A stretch of 29,528 bases of DNA from positions 89,412-118,939 of the forward strand of contig JH152646.1 in assembly GCA_000226015.1 (NCBI GenBank), in the 5' to 3' direction. The translations under genes and the position numbers were made by a program. Under the pieces are notes generated by a model. That model was not told the DNA's origin. It was given only the letters and a program-made list of their open reading frames with translations, and did not search any database. The stretch is from Mnemiopsis leidyi (lineage: Eukaryota > Ctenophora > Tentaculata > Lobata > Bolinopsidae). Positions 1 through 9,132 of this stretch are shown one piece after another (position 1 is the first letter of the stretch; each line of letters opens with the position of its first letter).

Positions 1-466
1 GCGGCATTAACCGCTTGATTCGGCTTCTGATAGACGCAGGGCAACAAATTGGCCGGAAAACGGGCTTCTCCAAGGTCCAGGCCGGCTAGAATGGCCAAAA
101 CCCCGAAAAAGGCCTTAATTAGGGCCCGAAGGCCCGGACCACCGGTCTGCTCCCGGCCTTGGTTGCACTCTACCGACCATGCTGGACCACCCTAGGGCAC
201 GATTGGTGGCTTCATGTACGATCTAGAGCCCCATATCGAGGTCTCAAAAAATTCCCATGGATATCTCAGATTAATTCCCATGGAAATCAATCTTCCCCAC
301 TCGGCCCGCCACAGCTTCCAGGCGGCATTTACCGCTTGATGCGGTTCTCTGAGACACAGGGCAACATTTTGGCCGGAAAACGGACTTCTACAAGGTCCAG
401 GCTGGCCAGAATGGCCAAAACCCCCAAAAAGGCCTTAATTATGGCCCGAAGGCCCGAGCACCTGAC
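1..466. repeat. Two-copy direct repeat, period about 321 bp
   Basis: The block starting at base 1 (GCGGCATTAACCGCTTGAT) recurs from 322 with scattered substitutions, and both copies run through a shared purine-rich tail containing AAAAAGGCCTTAATTA and GGCCCGAAGGCCCG. Homology is cut off by the left window edge, so the array may extend further left. It is rich in GGCC palindromes. No coding function is visible; the open frames across it look incidental. Confidence 0.75.
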
Positions 467-1262
467 CTGTCTCTGCTTCAAAGTCACTTGATTGGCCATT
501 TAGAATCACATCCAGCTCAGTTCACTTGTATTAACCTGTACTTTGAAGTTTTGAAAACGTCTCAGATTCGAGGAATCATGTACGGGATCTATAGGAAGGT
601 TCCAACTTTTGGATTCATCTACTGGAAGGTCTACTCGTATAACTGTTTCTGTGATAAAAGTACAAAATTCTAACAATTTTTGTGCGCGTTCCCGCGATTT
701 GCGCGCGCAATATGCAAACTTAACCATACATGATGCATCCCGGCCGTAACCACTTCGTTCCTGTTTTAAGTATATTTTCAAAAGGTAGAATTGAGTAGTT
801 TAAACTCACAGTTGATTTATTAGACGTCTGCATCGATACCGGAACCACTTTTCAAAAACCGAAGTCTGTATTTACGATTGGACCCTTATAAATAAGGGAC
901 ACTAAAAAAGGAATTTAAATTTCATTGTTTTAATTCAAATTTCAATAAGAATTGTTTTTGTAGAACGCATCTTACATCCTAAATTTAAAATATGGTCTTA
1001 TATATCGTTTATCTACAAATCTTAGAACTTAGTTTTACATTTATTTTCGTGCTGGACAATTATTCAAGGAACAAGTGAGCCTTTGATTTGATTTTCGTCA
1101 GATGAAACCTTCCATGTAAATCAAATAAACAATATGCTGTCTCAAATAAAATAAATAATAGTCAGAAATAAAATGGCAATTGTCATAACGTAGGATTTGA
1201 AATCAGTTATCAAAAGCATCAGCCTAATATCATATTGGTCACGTTACTCCTTATTGGTCCCG
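467..1262. other. Intergenic, no gene seen
   Basis: AT-rich sequence with no convincing exon on either strand. A TTTATT at 1040-1045 reads AATAAA on the minus strand about 220 bases past the stop of the 1263-1823 gene, so it could be that gene's polyadenylation signal. This is weak, because such hexamers are frequent here. At 1235-1274 a roughly 20-base direct duplication straddles the stop codon of that gene. Confidence 0.4.
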
Positions 1263-1823
1263 TTACTCCTTATTATCCAAGATTTTCTTGAGGATGTTTT
1301 GGAATTCTGGAATTTGTTCGTCAGCCAAGAGAAAGTCCACTGTTTCAACCACATCATTGTCCTCAGTGTTGCTCCTTTTCAGCGCTTCGACTTTGCTGAT
1401 TACCGTGCCAATTTTCATAATCATCATTTCCGGCATCCTAGACTTCTGTCGTTTGCTCACATTCAGTTCTCCAAGGAGTGCTTTTAAAGAGTATTCATTG
1501 TATTCTAGGAGCCCGTTGATTTTCCATAATTCTTTTCTCAGCTCTTTTTCATCTTCATCCGTGCCTGGATCGTAAAGACGTCCGATCTTGTTTTTCATTC
1601 GGTCATTGATATCAAGGAGCTTTTTTAGGAGATCTGTTGTTAAAGGTTCTAATGTTACTGCCCCTGTTTCAGTCGAAATTGAACTCGTACTTGTTGTTTG
1701 TGTGCTCTGCGGCATTGTGACACTCTCAGATACTGCCTCAACTCCGGCCATCAGAACAAGCAGTAGTATCAGCGAACTTTTAACCATTATGTTCAAACCT
1801 GGTAAAGTCATATTGGTTAGCAT
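1263..1823 (-). CDS. Small secreted helical protein, family unknown (paralogue 1)
   Basis: This is an intronless ORF of 186 codons. I do not recognise the family. The likely start is Met13 (ATG at 1787-1785), because MVKSSLILLLVLMAGVEA is a textbook signal peptide; starting at Met1 would place twelve extra residues before it. A Ser/Thr-rich linker (about residues 31-55) follows, then about 130 charged residues predicted to be helical. There are no cysteines in the mature part. The order of motifs (MKNKIGRLY, a Leu/Lys helix, SRMPEMMIMK, a terminal KKILDN) is matched by the protein at 6111-6605 on the same strand, which argues that both are real and related by duplication. The product is probably secreted; no enzymatic motif is seen. 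It could be a lineage-specific secreted factor or a structural peptide. Start choice and expression are unproven. Confidence 0.62.
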   Translation of the reverse strand: MLTNMTLPGLNIMVKSSLILLLVLMAGVEAVSESVTMPQSTQTTSTSSISTETGAVTLEPLTTDLLKKLLDINDRMKNKIGRLYDPGTDEDEKELRKELWKINGLLEYNEYSLKALLGELNVSKRQKSRMPEMMIMKIGTVISKVEALKRSNTEDNDVVETVDFLLADEQIPEFQNILKKILDNKE

Positions 1824-2081
1824 AGTTGAAAGATTTCTTGTATTCGTGCGTCTATGTTAAAAGATGGGGTGACTATCGGTATCTCAAGCCATCATGATAA
1901 TGGAAACAAAAACGGGGTTGCAACTGGCAGTTTTGCTTTACAACTAACATTCGTATAGCTATCGTGTCGCTACCTGATTTGCGATTATTATCGAACAACA
2001 TAGATCCGCTAATTTAGCTGCTGATCATACGAATACAAAACAAAGCGTTGCTAGACATCTGCTTGATTAATTATTATCGGT
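1824..2081. other. 5' flank of the secreted-protein gene
   Basis: AT-rich region upstream (minus strand) of the 1263-1823 gene. It must hold that gene's promoter if the gene is real, but I see no clear TATA box or initiator and no coding exon. Confidence 0.35.
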
Positions 2082-2203
2082 AACTTGTGTACATGGTGCT
2101 ACTACTAAAGAAAACTTGTGTACATGGTGCTACTACTAAAGAAAACTTGTGTAGTTGGTGCTACTACTAAAGAAAACTTGCGTAGTTGGTGCTACTACTA
2201 AAG
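2082..2203. repeat. Minisatellite, four copies of a 31-bp unit
   Basis: Units start at 2082, 2113, 2144 and 2175 and share AACTTGTGTACATGGTGCTA followed by CTACTAAAGAA. The first two are nearly identical. The last two carry AGTTGG in place of ACATGG, so the array grew by stepwise duplication. There are no spacers between units, so it is not a CRISPR array. Confidence 0.93.
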
Positions 2204-3152
2204 ATATTGTAACTCGCGACAACTGCATGTGCTGATTGTCAGGACGCGATCTTTATTTATCACGCCTAACATGTATATTTTAAATAAATGCTTTGATACT
2301 TCAAGGAGGGAGATATTGAAACTAGCGGTTATTGCATGCCGAACCTGATGAGATACCAACTAAGATTGTCGGTTCTATAAAAGTTAATACACACGTGTGC
2401 ACGTTAACTGGTTTCACCTTTACTTCTATTTCAATTTACATTTTAATAAAGTAGCATAAGTGTTTTTATAGAACTGCGTTAAAAGTTCGTGGTTTGAATT
2501 GCCTATTAAATTTGGTCGCTTAAATATTTTAATATCATTGATTTCAACAATTGTGACTGTCAGAAGATTTGTCCATGTGATGGGCTGAAATTTTTGGTAA
2601 AAAATATTTGCTGTAGAAGGAATATCCTTATCATTCCAGCTGTTCAAATAGATCACGGCCCTCGTTAGTCGTTACCCAAGAATTTACTTAAACTTCAAAC
2701 TTGTTTCAACTACTAAAACATAGCGCCTTAGAAAATTTTTCAAATCAAAGCCCTAGCAACCTCACAGCATGATATATAGGACTTACCAAGATCAATGTTC
2801 ATTGTGCTGAGATAAAGTAGTTGCGAATTTTATACAGCCACTTCATAACTTTTTTCAAACCATCACGCTCCGTGTGCGTTTTCTCTGCCATTTAGTGTAT
2901 AGCCGTTGGTTTTAGTTATGAGGAAGAGTCAGATACGTCTCCTTCAAGAGATTGAGGAAATCAAGCTGTTTGGAATTAGTATTGTTTCGTCAAATTTTAC
3001 CTAGAGCTTGTAGAGCACGAGGTTGAACATTAACGAAGTCAATGTGGCTTAGAATCCCTCTTCATCTCTCAGTGGGCTGTGCCGGACCCCAACGAAGCAG
3101 GCTCCCGTGACCCGTCCACACTCCAAGGCCGAGAATATTTTTACGTCTTACA
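2204..3152. other. Intergenic, no gene seen
   Basis: No conserved protein segment or RNA gene is evident on either strand. A short open frame near 2917-3003 encodes about 28 residues but has no supporting signal. The sequence is AT-rich and otherwise featureless until the repeats that begin near 3150. Confidence 0.4.
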
Positions 3153-3257
3153 GTGGACAACACAGGAGGTTTTACAGGACTCATTGCGCGCCGGCATATA
3201 TATTTTTGTGTGCCGCTGCGCAATATCGGTCCCATTTAAACGTCCTATGTTGTTCAC
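3153..3257. mobile_element. MITE family A, copy 1
   Basis: A 105-bp element with imperfect terminal inverted repeats: left GTGGACAACACAGGAGGTTT, right (reverse complement) GTGAACAACATAGGACGTTT. Inside are GC-rich pieces built on ATTGCGCGCCGGC. It has no coding capacity, so it is a non-autonomous element. Outside the repeats, TTACA on the left and GGTTA on the right hint at a TTA-type target. Related copies are at 3453-3567 and 8345-8596. Confidence 0.8.
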
Positions 3258-3452
3258 GGTTATGGCCCCACGTCTTCACAAGATGTATATTGTGAGATAA
3301 ACGAGCTCTTGATATTGAACGTTTTTAATGACACGACCATTGACTGCCTCTTTCCAATGTAGTGTTAATCACCAAAGCTGCACAATAAAAATAAAATACA
3401 TTTATACCTATATAGATATATATAGATCGGAGAAGATTTAAGGAGTCTAACA

Positions 3453-3567
3453 GTGAACAATATGGGGCCTTTAAATGGGACCGATTGCGCGCCGGCATAT
3501 AGTTTATATTATAAAAAGTGTGCGTAAGCCACGCAATGGGTCCTGTAAAACGTCCTATGTTGTTCAC
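3453..3567. mobile_element. MITE family A, copy 2
   Basis: A 115-bp element, 195 bp from copy 1. Its left end GTGAACAATATGGGGCCTTT and its right end, read inward as GTGAACAACATAGGACGTTT, form the same imperfect terminal inverted repeats. The core again has GATTGCGCGCCGGC. Flanks are TAACA and CGTAAC. No protein is encoded. Confidence 0.8.
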
Positions 3568-4315
3568 CGTAACTGCAATCACATCGAAACTCTATAAATT
3601 TTGTTTGTGATGGACCGGGCTCTGGTCGCTACTTGGATGATTAGTGATTACTTACAATCCTAATGTGTCACGCAAATAAACCTGGCTCGCACTCGCTGCC
3701 TCTAATTTGTTGTGTGGGAGTTCTGTTAGTGGCAGTTATTGCACCTGAAAATGAAATACAACAGCTGTACTACTGCAATTATTCGACGCGATCAAAATTT
3801 CGTAGCTAGCTAAATACGGAGTAGAAATGATTACGGAGAGAGTTATCGCTGGGCGTTATTCTGTGGTTGAGCAATAAGCCGACTACCAACTCAATCGCAG
3901 TCATTGGCTACTTACTATCATTGGCTACTTTATTCTTAAGTTCGTTACAACCGCAAAAATAGTACAGAAATATGACCATACATTATCTGTGCAGATTTAA
4001 AGTTCCAACTAGATCGTAATTTGGCGAAATTACAGAACCAATTAGTTCGAGCCAGCTACCATCGGTCTCAACTCCTAGTACTTAACTCAAACCACTGCAA
4101 GTTATTAATTCTCTCTATGATAGGAATTTGCTACAAAATGAGACAAAGTCGATTATGAATGGGACAAAATGGCTTCGTAAGAATCCATCAATTAAAAACT
4201 GTGCTTGTTGCAATAACTTTTGGGCGTTGACCCATTGACATAGTATTAGCTAAATATAGTTATCACAAGTGAGATTTTGTCTCGAAATATGGTTATTTTG
4301 ACCACCCTCGCCCAT
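3568..4315. other. Intergenic, no gene seen
   Basis: AT-rich sequence without a supportable exon, RNA gene or repeat on either strand. Confidence 0.35.
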
Positions 4316-4405
4316 CGCCAAATAAGTATAAATGAATGTTCTTTTCGTACTCAATCCGTTCGCCAAATAAGTATAAATGAATGTTCTTTTCGTACTCAAT
4401 CCGTT
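4316..4405. repeat. Perfect 45-bp tandem duplication
   Basis: The 45-base unit starting CGCCAAATAAGTATAAATGA at 4316 is repeated without a difference at 4361. The identity implies a recent duplication or an assembly artefact. Confidence 0.95.
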
Positions 4406-4800
4406 CTTCAAAGTAAAGATAACGTTCAGAAAGAGGCTTGAAGTACTTAGCTTATTAACTTTGAAGCGTTATTTATAGCCACGCTCGCAATTGGTCGAGA
4501 ATCATTTTCTAGTAGCTTGGATTTAACAACCTTCGTCATCTCGAAATTGGGAGTTGAGTGGTGTTGTAATCTTCGGGTGCAGCTCTAATCAGAAAATAAT
4601 GAAAACTTTGTCTTTAGCTTAAGTTATTAAAGTCTTTACATGGCAGCTAAGATAATTGATTTTTTAATGAATGGAGCACTAGAATATCTCATTGTGTACC
4701 AGGCTCATGTGCGGTAAGAGAAAATGATAACCGACTTAATACATCTCGCTTAAGAGTATTGTACTCTAGTGTACCTGACGGGATGAAATTTTGCAAGTAA

Positions 4801-4895
4801 GGGGGGGACGTCCCTAAAAAGCCCATTTTTACCTCCGCGGACCCCCGAAGGGCCCTAAAAATGGGCTTTTTTTGGGACGTGCCCCCCCCCCCCCC
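4801..4895. repeat. Long near-perfect hairpin bounded by G and C runs
   Basis: The left arm 4808-4831 (ACGTCCCTAAAAAGCCCATT then TTTA) is the inverse of 4856-4880 apart from one substitution and a one-base indel. A run of seven G outside the left arm faces a run of fourteen C outside the right arm, extending the stem. The loop is GC-rich. No protein is encoded. It may be a small foldback element; I see no copy elsewhere in the window. Confidence 0.85.
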
Positions 4896-5076
4896 AAGTT
4901 AGTAGTAAATAGCATCCGGAGCGCGTTTTCTAGCAGGCATCAAACTATTAACTTAGCATTCCACTGGTCACACTTGCAACAAAAAACAATTCTACTGAAC
5001 CCCGGTTTAAAATTCTTAAAGTATATATTTAAAATTATAAAATGCAGTCAATAGACGTTTTCTGAATGTTAGTTTT

Positions 5077-5246
5077 GTTATGGGAATATATTACATTTTA
5101 TCAAAGTTCGTTCTGTTATGGGAATATATTACGTTTTCTCAAAGTTCGTTCTGTGATGTGAATATATTACAGTTTCTCAATGTTCGTTCTGTTATGGGAA
5201 TATGTTACGTTTTTTCAAAGTTCGTTATGTTATTGGAATGTATTAC
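5077..5246. repeat. Minisatellite, about 4.5 copies of a 38-bp unit
   Basis: Units start at 5077, 5115, 5153, 5191 and 5229 and share GTTATGGGAATATATTAC plus TCAAAGTTCGTTCT with a few substitutions each. An open frame crosses the array only because 38-bp units happen to avoid stops. Confidence 0.92.
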
Positions 5247-6110
5247 TGCATTGGTCCTCACTAGTAACTGAAGCCAGTAAAACGATTTATTTGAAAAGTC
5301 TTGTTTTGAGATGAAAGCGCAAATTTTTATCAAAACATGTGGTTCCTCGCTATTATAATCGAGCTTACATCGCTGATGTGTCCTGTGTCTTGCATCTGTA
5401 TCACCTGTAGCTAGGAACGTTCCTCCATGAAGCTGGCTATACTTGAGCCGTTAGACCAGGGTTTATGTGGGTGACCGGTCAGCTTGGTGTTAAAGATTTC
5501 TGGGTTTTTCCTTTCCAACACATAGTTGTAATTAAACGGCATGGTTCACCGCTCCATGGGGATTTTGTAATTCGTATAGGCTGCAGGAAAATCGAATTTT
5601 ACGTCGTCTCCTTCACATTCATCAGTCTAATGTATTTTCCGCATGTTCTTATTAAACGGCCATCCACAGTGGAGTTACGCTCAATCTTTTGTTCGAACCA
5701 TACCATGATTTGGGCCAGACAACTTCCGTTTCATCACTGGAATAAGGAATAACTTACTTTACAGAACAAAATTATGTCCGTATCTTCAACTGCAACCGCG
5801 TGCTTAGAATTCCTATCTTTTTGCGATGGCATGAGATCTTACAGCTATGTTCAGGTCGTGAGACATAATAAAAGATACCATTCTTAACGTTTTTGGAGAG
5901 GACAGTGGACACGTCCTTACTGATTAAATTGGAAATAAGAAAAGGTCCTTTGGTTTTTAAATAAGTATTTGATAAAATTTGTAAAAATCCATGTTATACA
6001 TTGCGTAGTTGCACGTTAACTAGTAAAAAACATCTTTGGCTAAAACCTGCAATACCCGGGCACTGCCCAAACTTCTTGCTCTGTTTGCCCAGAAACTCTT
6101 CAAGGTTGTT
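5247..6110. other. Intergenic, no gene seen
   Basis: A plus-strand open frame of 95 codons lies at 5465-5752, but it shows no recognisable domain, signal peptide or splice support, so I do not call it. The 3' flank of the minus-strand gene at 6111-6605 falls here. Confidence 0.35.
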
Positions 6111-6605
6111 TCAGTCTTCAAGAATTTTCTTAAGCTCCTTGGTAGTTGCTAGAAATTGTCTCATGGATGTGTCGAAAACTCCAAACTCTTTCCTCCAAGT
6201 TTCAATCAGCTTCTCAATCCTTTCCTCCATTTTCGTTAACTTATTCATCATCATCCTAGAATGTGTATGGTCGATCTCGCTGTCGGAAAGTAGAAATTCC
6301 AGAGTAAAAGCTGGATTGTTTACTGCTGTCAGTAACCGTTGGAATTGTTCCAGCTTTTGTAGACACCTATCATGCTGCTTCTCATCGCTTAAGTACTCGT
6401 AGAGCTCCCCTATACCGTTCTTCATCGGTGTAAACAGTTTCTCCAGTTGTCGCAGTTTTGCTGGTGACCAGCTATGCTCCAATTTATCTCCTTTGTCGTC
6501 CAGGAATTCAGGGTTTTGGCTGGGTGATACAGCGTCGTCGATATGCAAGGCTGTCGTCAGCGTTGCCATGACAACAGCTGGAAGAACTGGCCATAACAGC
6601 GTCAT
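6111..6605 (-). CDS. Small secreted helical protein, family unknown (paralogue 2)
   Basis: This is an intronless ORF of 164 codons. An in-frame TAA lies upstream of the ATG, which supports the start. Residues 1-20 (MTLLWPVLPAVVMATLTTAL) form a signal peptide. About 25 polar residues follow, then a charged, helix-favouring region to the end, with a single cysteine. It lines up collinearly with the protein at 1263-1823: MKNGIGELY against MKNKIGRLY, a shared spacing to SRMMMNK against SRMPEMMIMK, and KKILED against KKILDN at the end. Identity is low and scattered, so they are old paralogues or fast-evolving. The secreted location is inferred from the signal peptide; no function can be assigned. 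Same strand, about 4.3 kb upstream of its relative. Confidence 0.62.
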   Translation of the reverse strand: MTLLWPVLPAVVMATLTTALHIDDAVSPSQNPEFLDDKGDKLEHSWSPAKLRQLEKLFTPMKNGIGELYEYLSDEKQHDRCLQKLEQFQRLLTAVNNPAFTLEFLLSDSEIDHTHSRMMMNKLTKMEERIEKLIETWRKEFGVFDTSMRQFLATTKELKKILED

Positions 6606-7779
6606 CTCGCGAGCTGAGATAAGTTGTTGATTTTAATTAAATGCTTCAATCTGATCTAGTCAGTGCAAGGTTAAAAAACAAGATTTAGATAATGGAGTAG
6701 CAATAAAGATCAACTAATGCTCTATCAAAAGCCCCTTGGGCTTGAATTTCCACATTGCCCTTTTAAAATTAAAAAAGTAAATTATTTGCGATAGTAAAAA
6801 GTCATCTCGAAAACCCTCTATAAACCCTAGCTTTAAAAATGTGCACGAGAACAAGTTGCTGGTAAAATCAAACAAAACGTCGAAAAGGGTATGCTAACTC
6901 ATACGAGACATGGACATTTATTGCCAAAATCCTGTTAAGGGACAAGATGACCTCTTTTAATCATATTTCAAGTCGTAATTTGTTTACCGTAAATAGAAAA
7001 TATCGGCCAGTTGAGTTTTTGGCGTACCTGTAATTTAAACTCCAAATATTGGAAAAAAATTTCGAATTTATATTTTCATTTATATGGATCATATAACATC
7101 GCATTGCCAAAATCAGAATACAGTCTGATTTGGGCAGCGATATATATCTCAAGTGAGGGGACTGAAAGAGTGGGAAATGTAGTAATGTAATTTCGTAGCC
7201 CCTAGTTACATCCTTCCTTGTTGACTAATGACTTTTTGTAAATGCGTTTCCTGCATGATGCCACATCTTTACTTCAGTGCATGCGATAGCGATTATTTGT
7301 TAAATCTTTACTTAGTGTTTGATCGTAGAGAGTTAACTACAACAATATACACAGACACCGATATTGTTTATTTTCCGCTATTTTTTTCTAATTACCCGCC
7401 ATTTTCGCTAGCAATTCCCGCTATTTCTACCAGCTTGCCGCCACATTCGGCATACCTAAGCTATATACGGCCATACGGAGTACGGAGCTGCGGAAATTTA
7501 AATTTCCTTACGTAAAGCAGCCCCACATGCTTGTTTACGTGGTAACGAGCTGCTTAAATACTGTTACAGGTGTTTTCCTTTGTGACATCGGACACCGCCA
7601 TTTTCCTACCTTCCCACCTACCAGTATCACCACCAAATCCGACTACATTAAACCATATACTTTGCTATTTTGCCTTCGGCTAAACACCATAAAAGATGGA
7701 AAAAGTTTGACCATTGTCATAGTAAAAAATCGTTGACCTTTAGACCATGACACCCGGATCATAACTAACATTGTTCCAG
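6606..7779. other. Intergenic, or intron of the RGG gene
   Basis: No convincing exon is visible. Because the RGG exon at 7780 begins with a splice acceptor, part of this stretch should be its upstream intron on the plus strand. It also contains the minus-strand promoter of the 6111-6605 gene. Confidence 0.35.
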
Positions 7780-7880
7780 GACGCGGGGGTAGAGGTAGTC
7801 GAGGTGGACGAGGAGGAAGAGGTGGAAGAGGCGGACGTGGTGGAAGAGGCGGCAGAGGTGGCGGTCGTGGCAGAAACTAG
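7780..7880 (+). CDS. Last exon of an RGG-box protein (partial)
   Basis: An acceptor (ATTGTTCCAG, ending 7779) opens a 101-base exon. It begins with two bases finishing a split codon and continues for 32 codons to TAG at 7878-7880. The codons are almost all Gly and Arg (RGGRGSRGGRGGRGGRGGRG and onward) and end GRGRN. Such tails are typical of RNA-binding proteins such as Sm/LSm proteins, GAR1 and fibrillarin, where the arginines are methylated. The upstream exons that would identify the gene were not found, so no symbol is given. The exon is unusually GC-rich for its surroundings. The frame and acceptor are clear; a chance GGN repeat is possible but less likely given the clean stop and following AT-rich 3' region. 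Confidence 0.6.
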
Positions 7881-8173
7881 TCCTCATGACCAGCACCGAA
7901 CTAGGAAAGATTAATTCAACTTGGTTCCGGCCACTCTATTTATTTATTTTAACAGATTTATTCTCGCTTCATAAGACCCAAATGTGATACAATTTCCAGC
8001 TTTAGTATATTGCAGAGGTACTATGGTACTATGCTTTGCGCAAAGATTTTTATAAATTTCTTGCTTCATAATCATTTAACTTAATTTTAATTTTACACAA
8101 ATGATTGTTTCACTTTTGCCAATCTGACCATCATCTAAAACTCGTTAAGTTTTAGCTCGCAACTGCGAATTTA

Positions 8174-8179
8174 AATAAA
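8174..8179 (+). promoter_or_regulatory. Candidate polyadenylation signal AATAAA
   Basis: AATAAA lies about 290 bases past the stop of the RGG exon, at the end of an AT-rich stretch and before the GC-rich repeat cluster begins. It is a plausible 3' end for that transcript, but the hexamer is common in AT-rich DNA. Confidence 0.3.
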
Positions 8180-8344
8180 ATTCAATCATTGATGATTGAT
8201 GAAGACAACGTCGTCTCACGCGCGGTGGCGTGAGCCAACACACAACACTGTTTGCGTTGTGCGTTGCGGCCTTCGCCACGCGTGGGCTGCCGCTTTGCGG
8301 CAGGCAACGTCTGACAACATTGTCAGTCCTGGTTTCACCTAACC

Positions 8345-8596
8345 GTGAACAACATAGGACGTTTTACAGGACGCATGCGCCATCAGAACCCATTGCGCAA
8401 TTTAGTGTATAGGCACACATTTTTTACATGCCGGCGCGCGCCGCAATCACAAATCAGTCCGATTTGAACGTCCTTCAACGGGCGATGCGCGTCTAGAATT
8501 TCTTCGAAATTCATGTCGCCAGGCCAGAAATGCGTGACAGCGCGTGATGGCCGCGACAGTAGGTTATCAACCTACAAAACGTCCTATATTGTTCAC
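8345..8596. mobile_element. MITE family A, copy 3, enlarged
   Basis: The left end GTGAACAACATAGGACGTTT and the inverse right end GTGAACAATATAGGACGTTT match family A. The core holds CCCATTGCGCAATT and GCCGGCGCGCG. At 252 bp it is more than twice as long as the copies at 3153 and 3453, because a family B unit (8476-8575) sits in its right half. Confidence 0.75.
8476..8575. repeat. Repeat family B, copy 1
   Basis: A 100-bp unit that starts CAACGGGCGATGCGCGTCTA and ends with the palindrome GTAGGTTATCAACCTAC. It is nearly identical to 9118-9212, except for a short insertion after GAAATTC. It lies inside a family A element, so it arrived by nested insertion or recombination. Confidence 0.85.
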
Positions 8597-8632
8597 GATT
8601 ACCAGGTACTTACGCAGCGCGGCGCGCACTTA

Positions 8633-8993
8633 GTCTGACTTTGTCCGACCCTCATTCGAATAAACAATAAAATGACAGGAGGGTGCGTGTTGTCTGACTT
8701 TGTCCGACCCTCATTCGAAGCGAATAGAGGAGAATAAAATGACGGGAGGGTGCGCGCTGCTGTACAACACTGGGCGCGCGTAGCGCGAGCCACAGGGCTT
8801 TATTGGCTTAAAAATTTTAGCTGCGTAGCAGCCGCGCGCGTAGCGTGCGTCGCGTAAGCACCTAATTACTGACCTGGGGACCTCAGGCTAATTGTTGCTT
8901 TGCGCATCGCCCGTTGAGATAATATCCGTTTGTACAGCAGCGTCTACCCTCCCGTCATTTTATTCTTCGAATGAGGGTCGGACAAAGTCAGAC
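8633..8993. repeat. Direct and inverted copies of a TTTGTCCGACC unit
   Basis: The unit GTCTGACTTTGTCCGACC, then CTCATTCGAA and a tail AATAAAATGACGGGAGGG, occurs at 8633-8687 and 8692-8765 in direct orientation and at 8931-8993 inverted. The inverted pair could fold into a long hairpin. Intervening sequence is rich in GCGCGC. No protein is supported. Confidence 0.85.
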
Positions 8994-9132
8994 AAATATC
9001 CGTTTACCGTTCTAACGAAACGTTCATTTTTGAGCCGCGTTGTCAGACGTTGTCTGACCTGCTGCCGCGAAGCGCGCGGCGCGGCAGCGAAGCTTCCGCC
9101 CCGAATGTGGAATGGCTCAACGGGCGATGCGC
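8902..9132. repeat. 231-bp block with perfect 17-bp inverted ends
   Basis: GCGCATCGCCCGTTGAG at 8902-8918 is the exact inverse of 9116-9132. The right end is also the beginning of family B copy 2, so family B units seem to be assembled from shared terminal modules. Confidence 0.8.

Noticed and set aside
2082-2203. Regular short repeats, CRISPR-like at first sight
   Set aside because: Units abut with no unique spacers and the host is an animal genome; it is a minisatellite.
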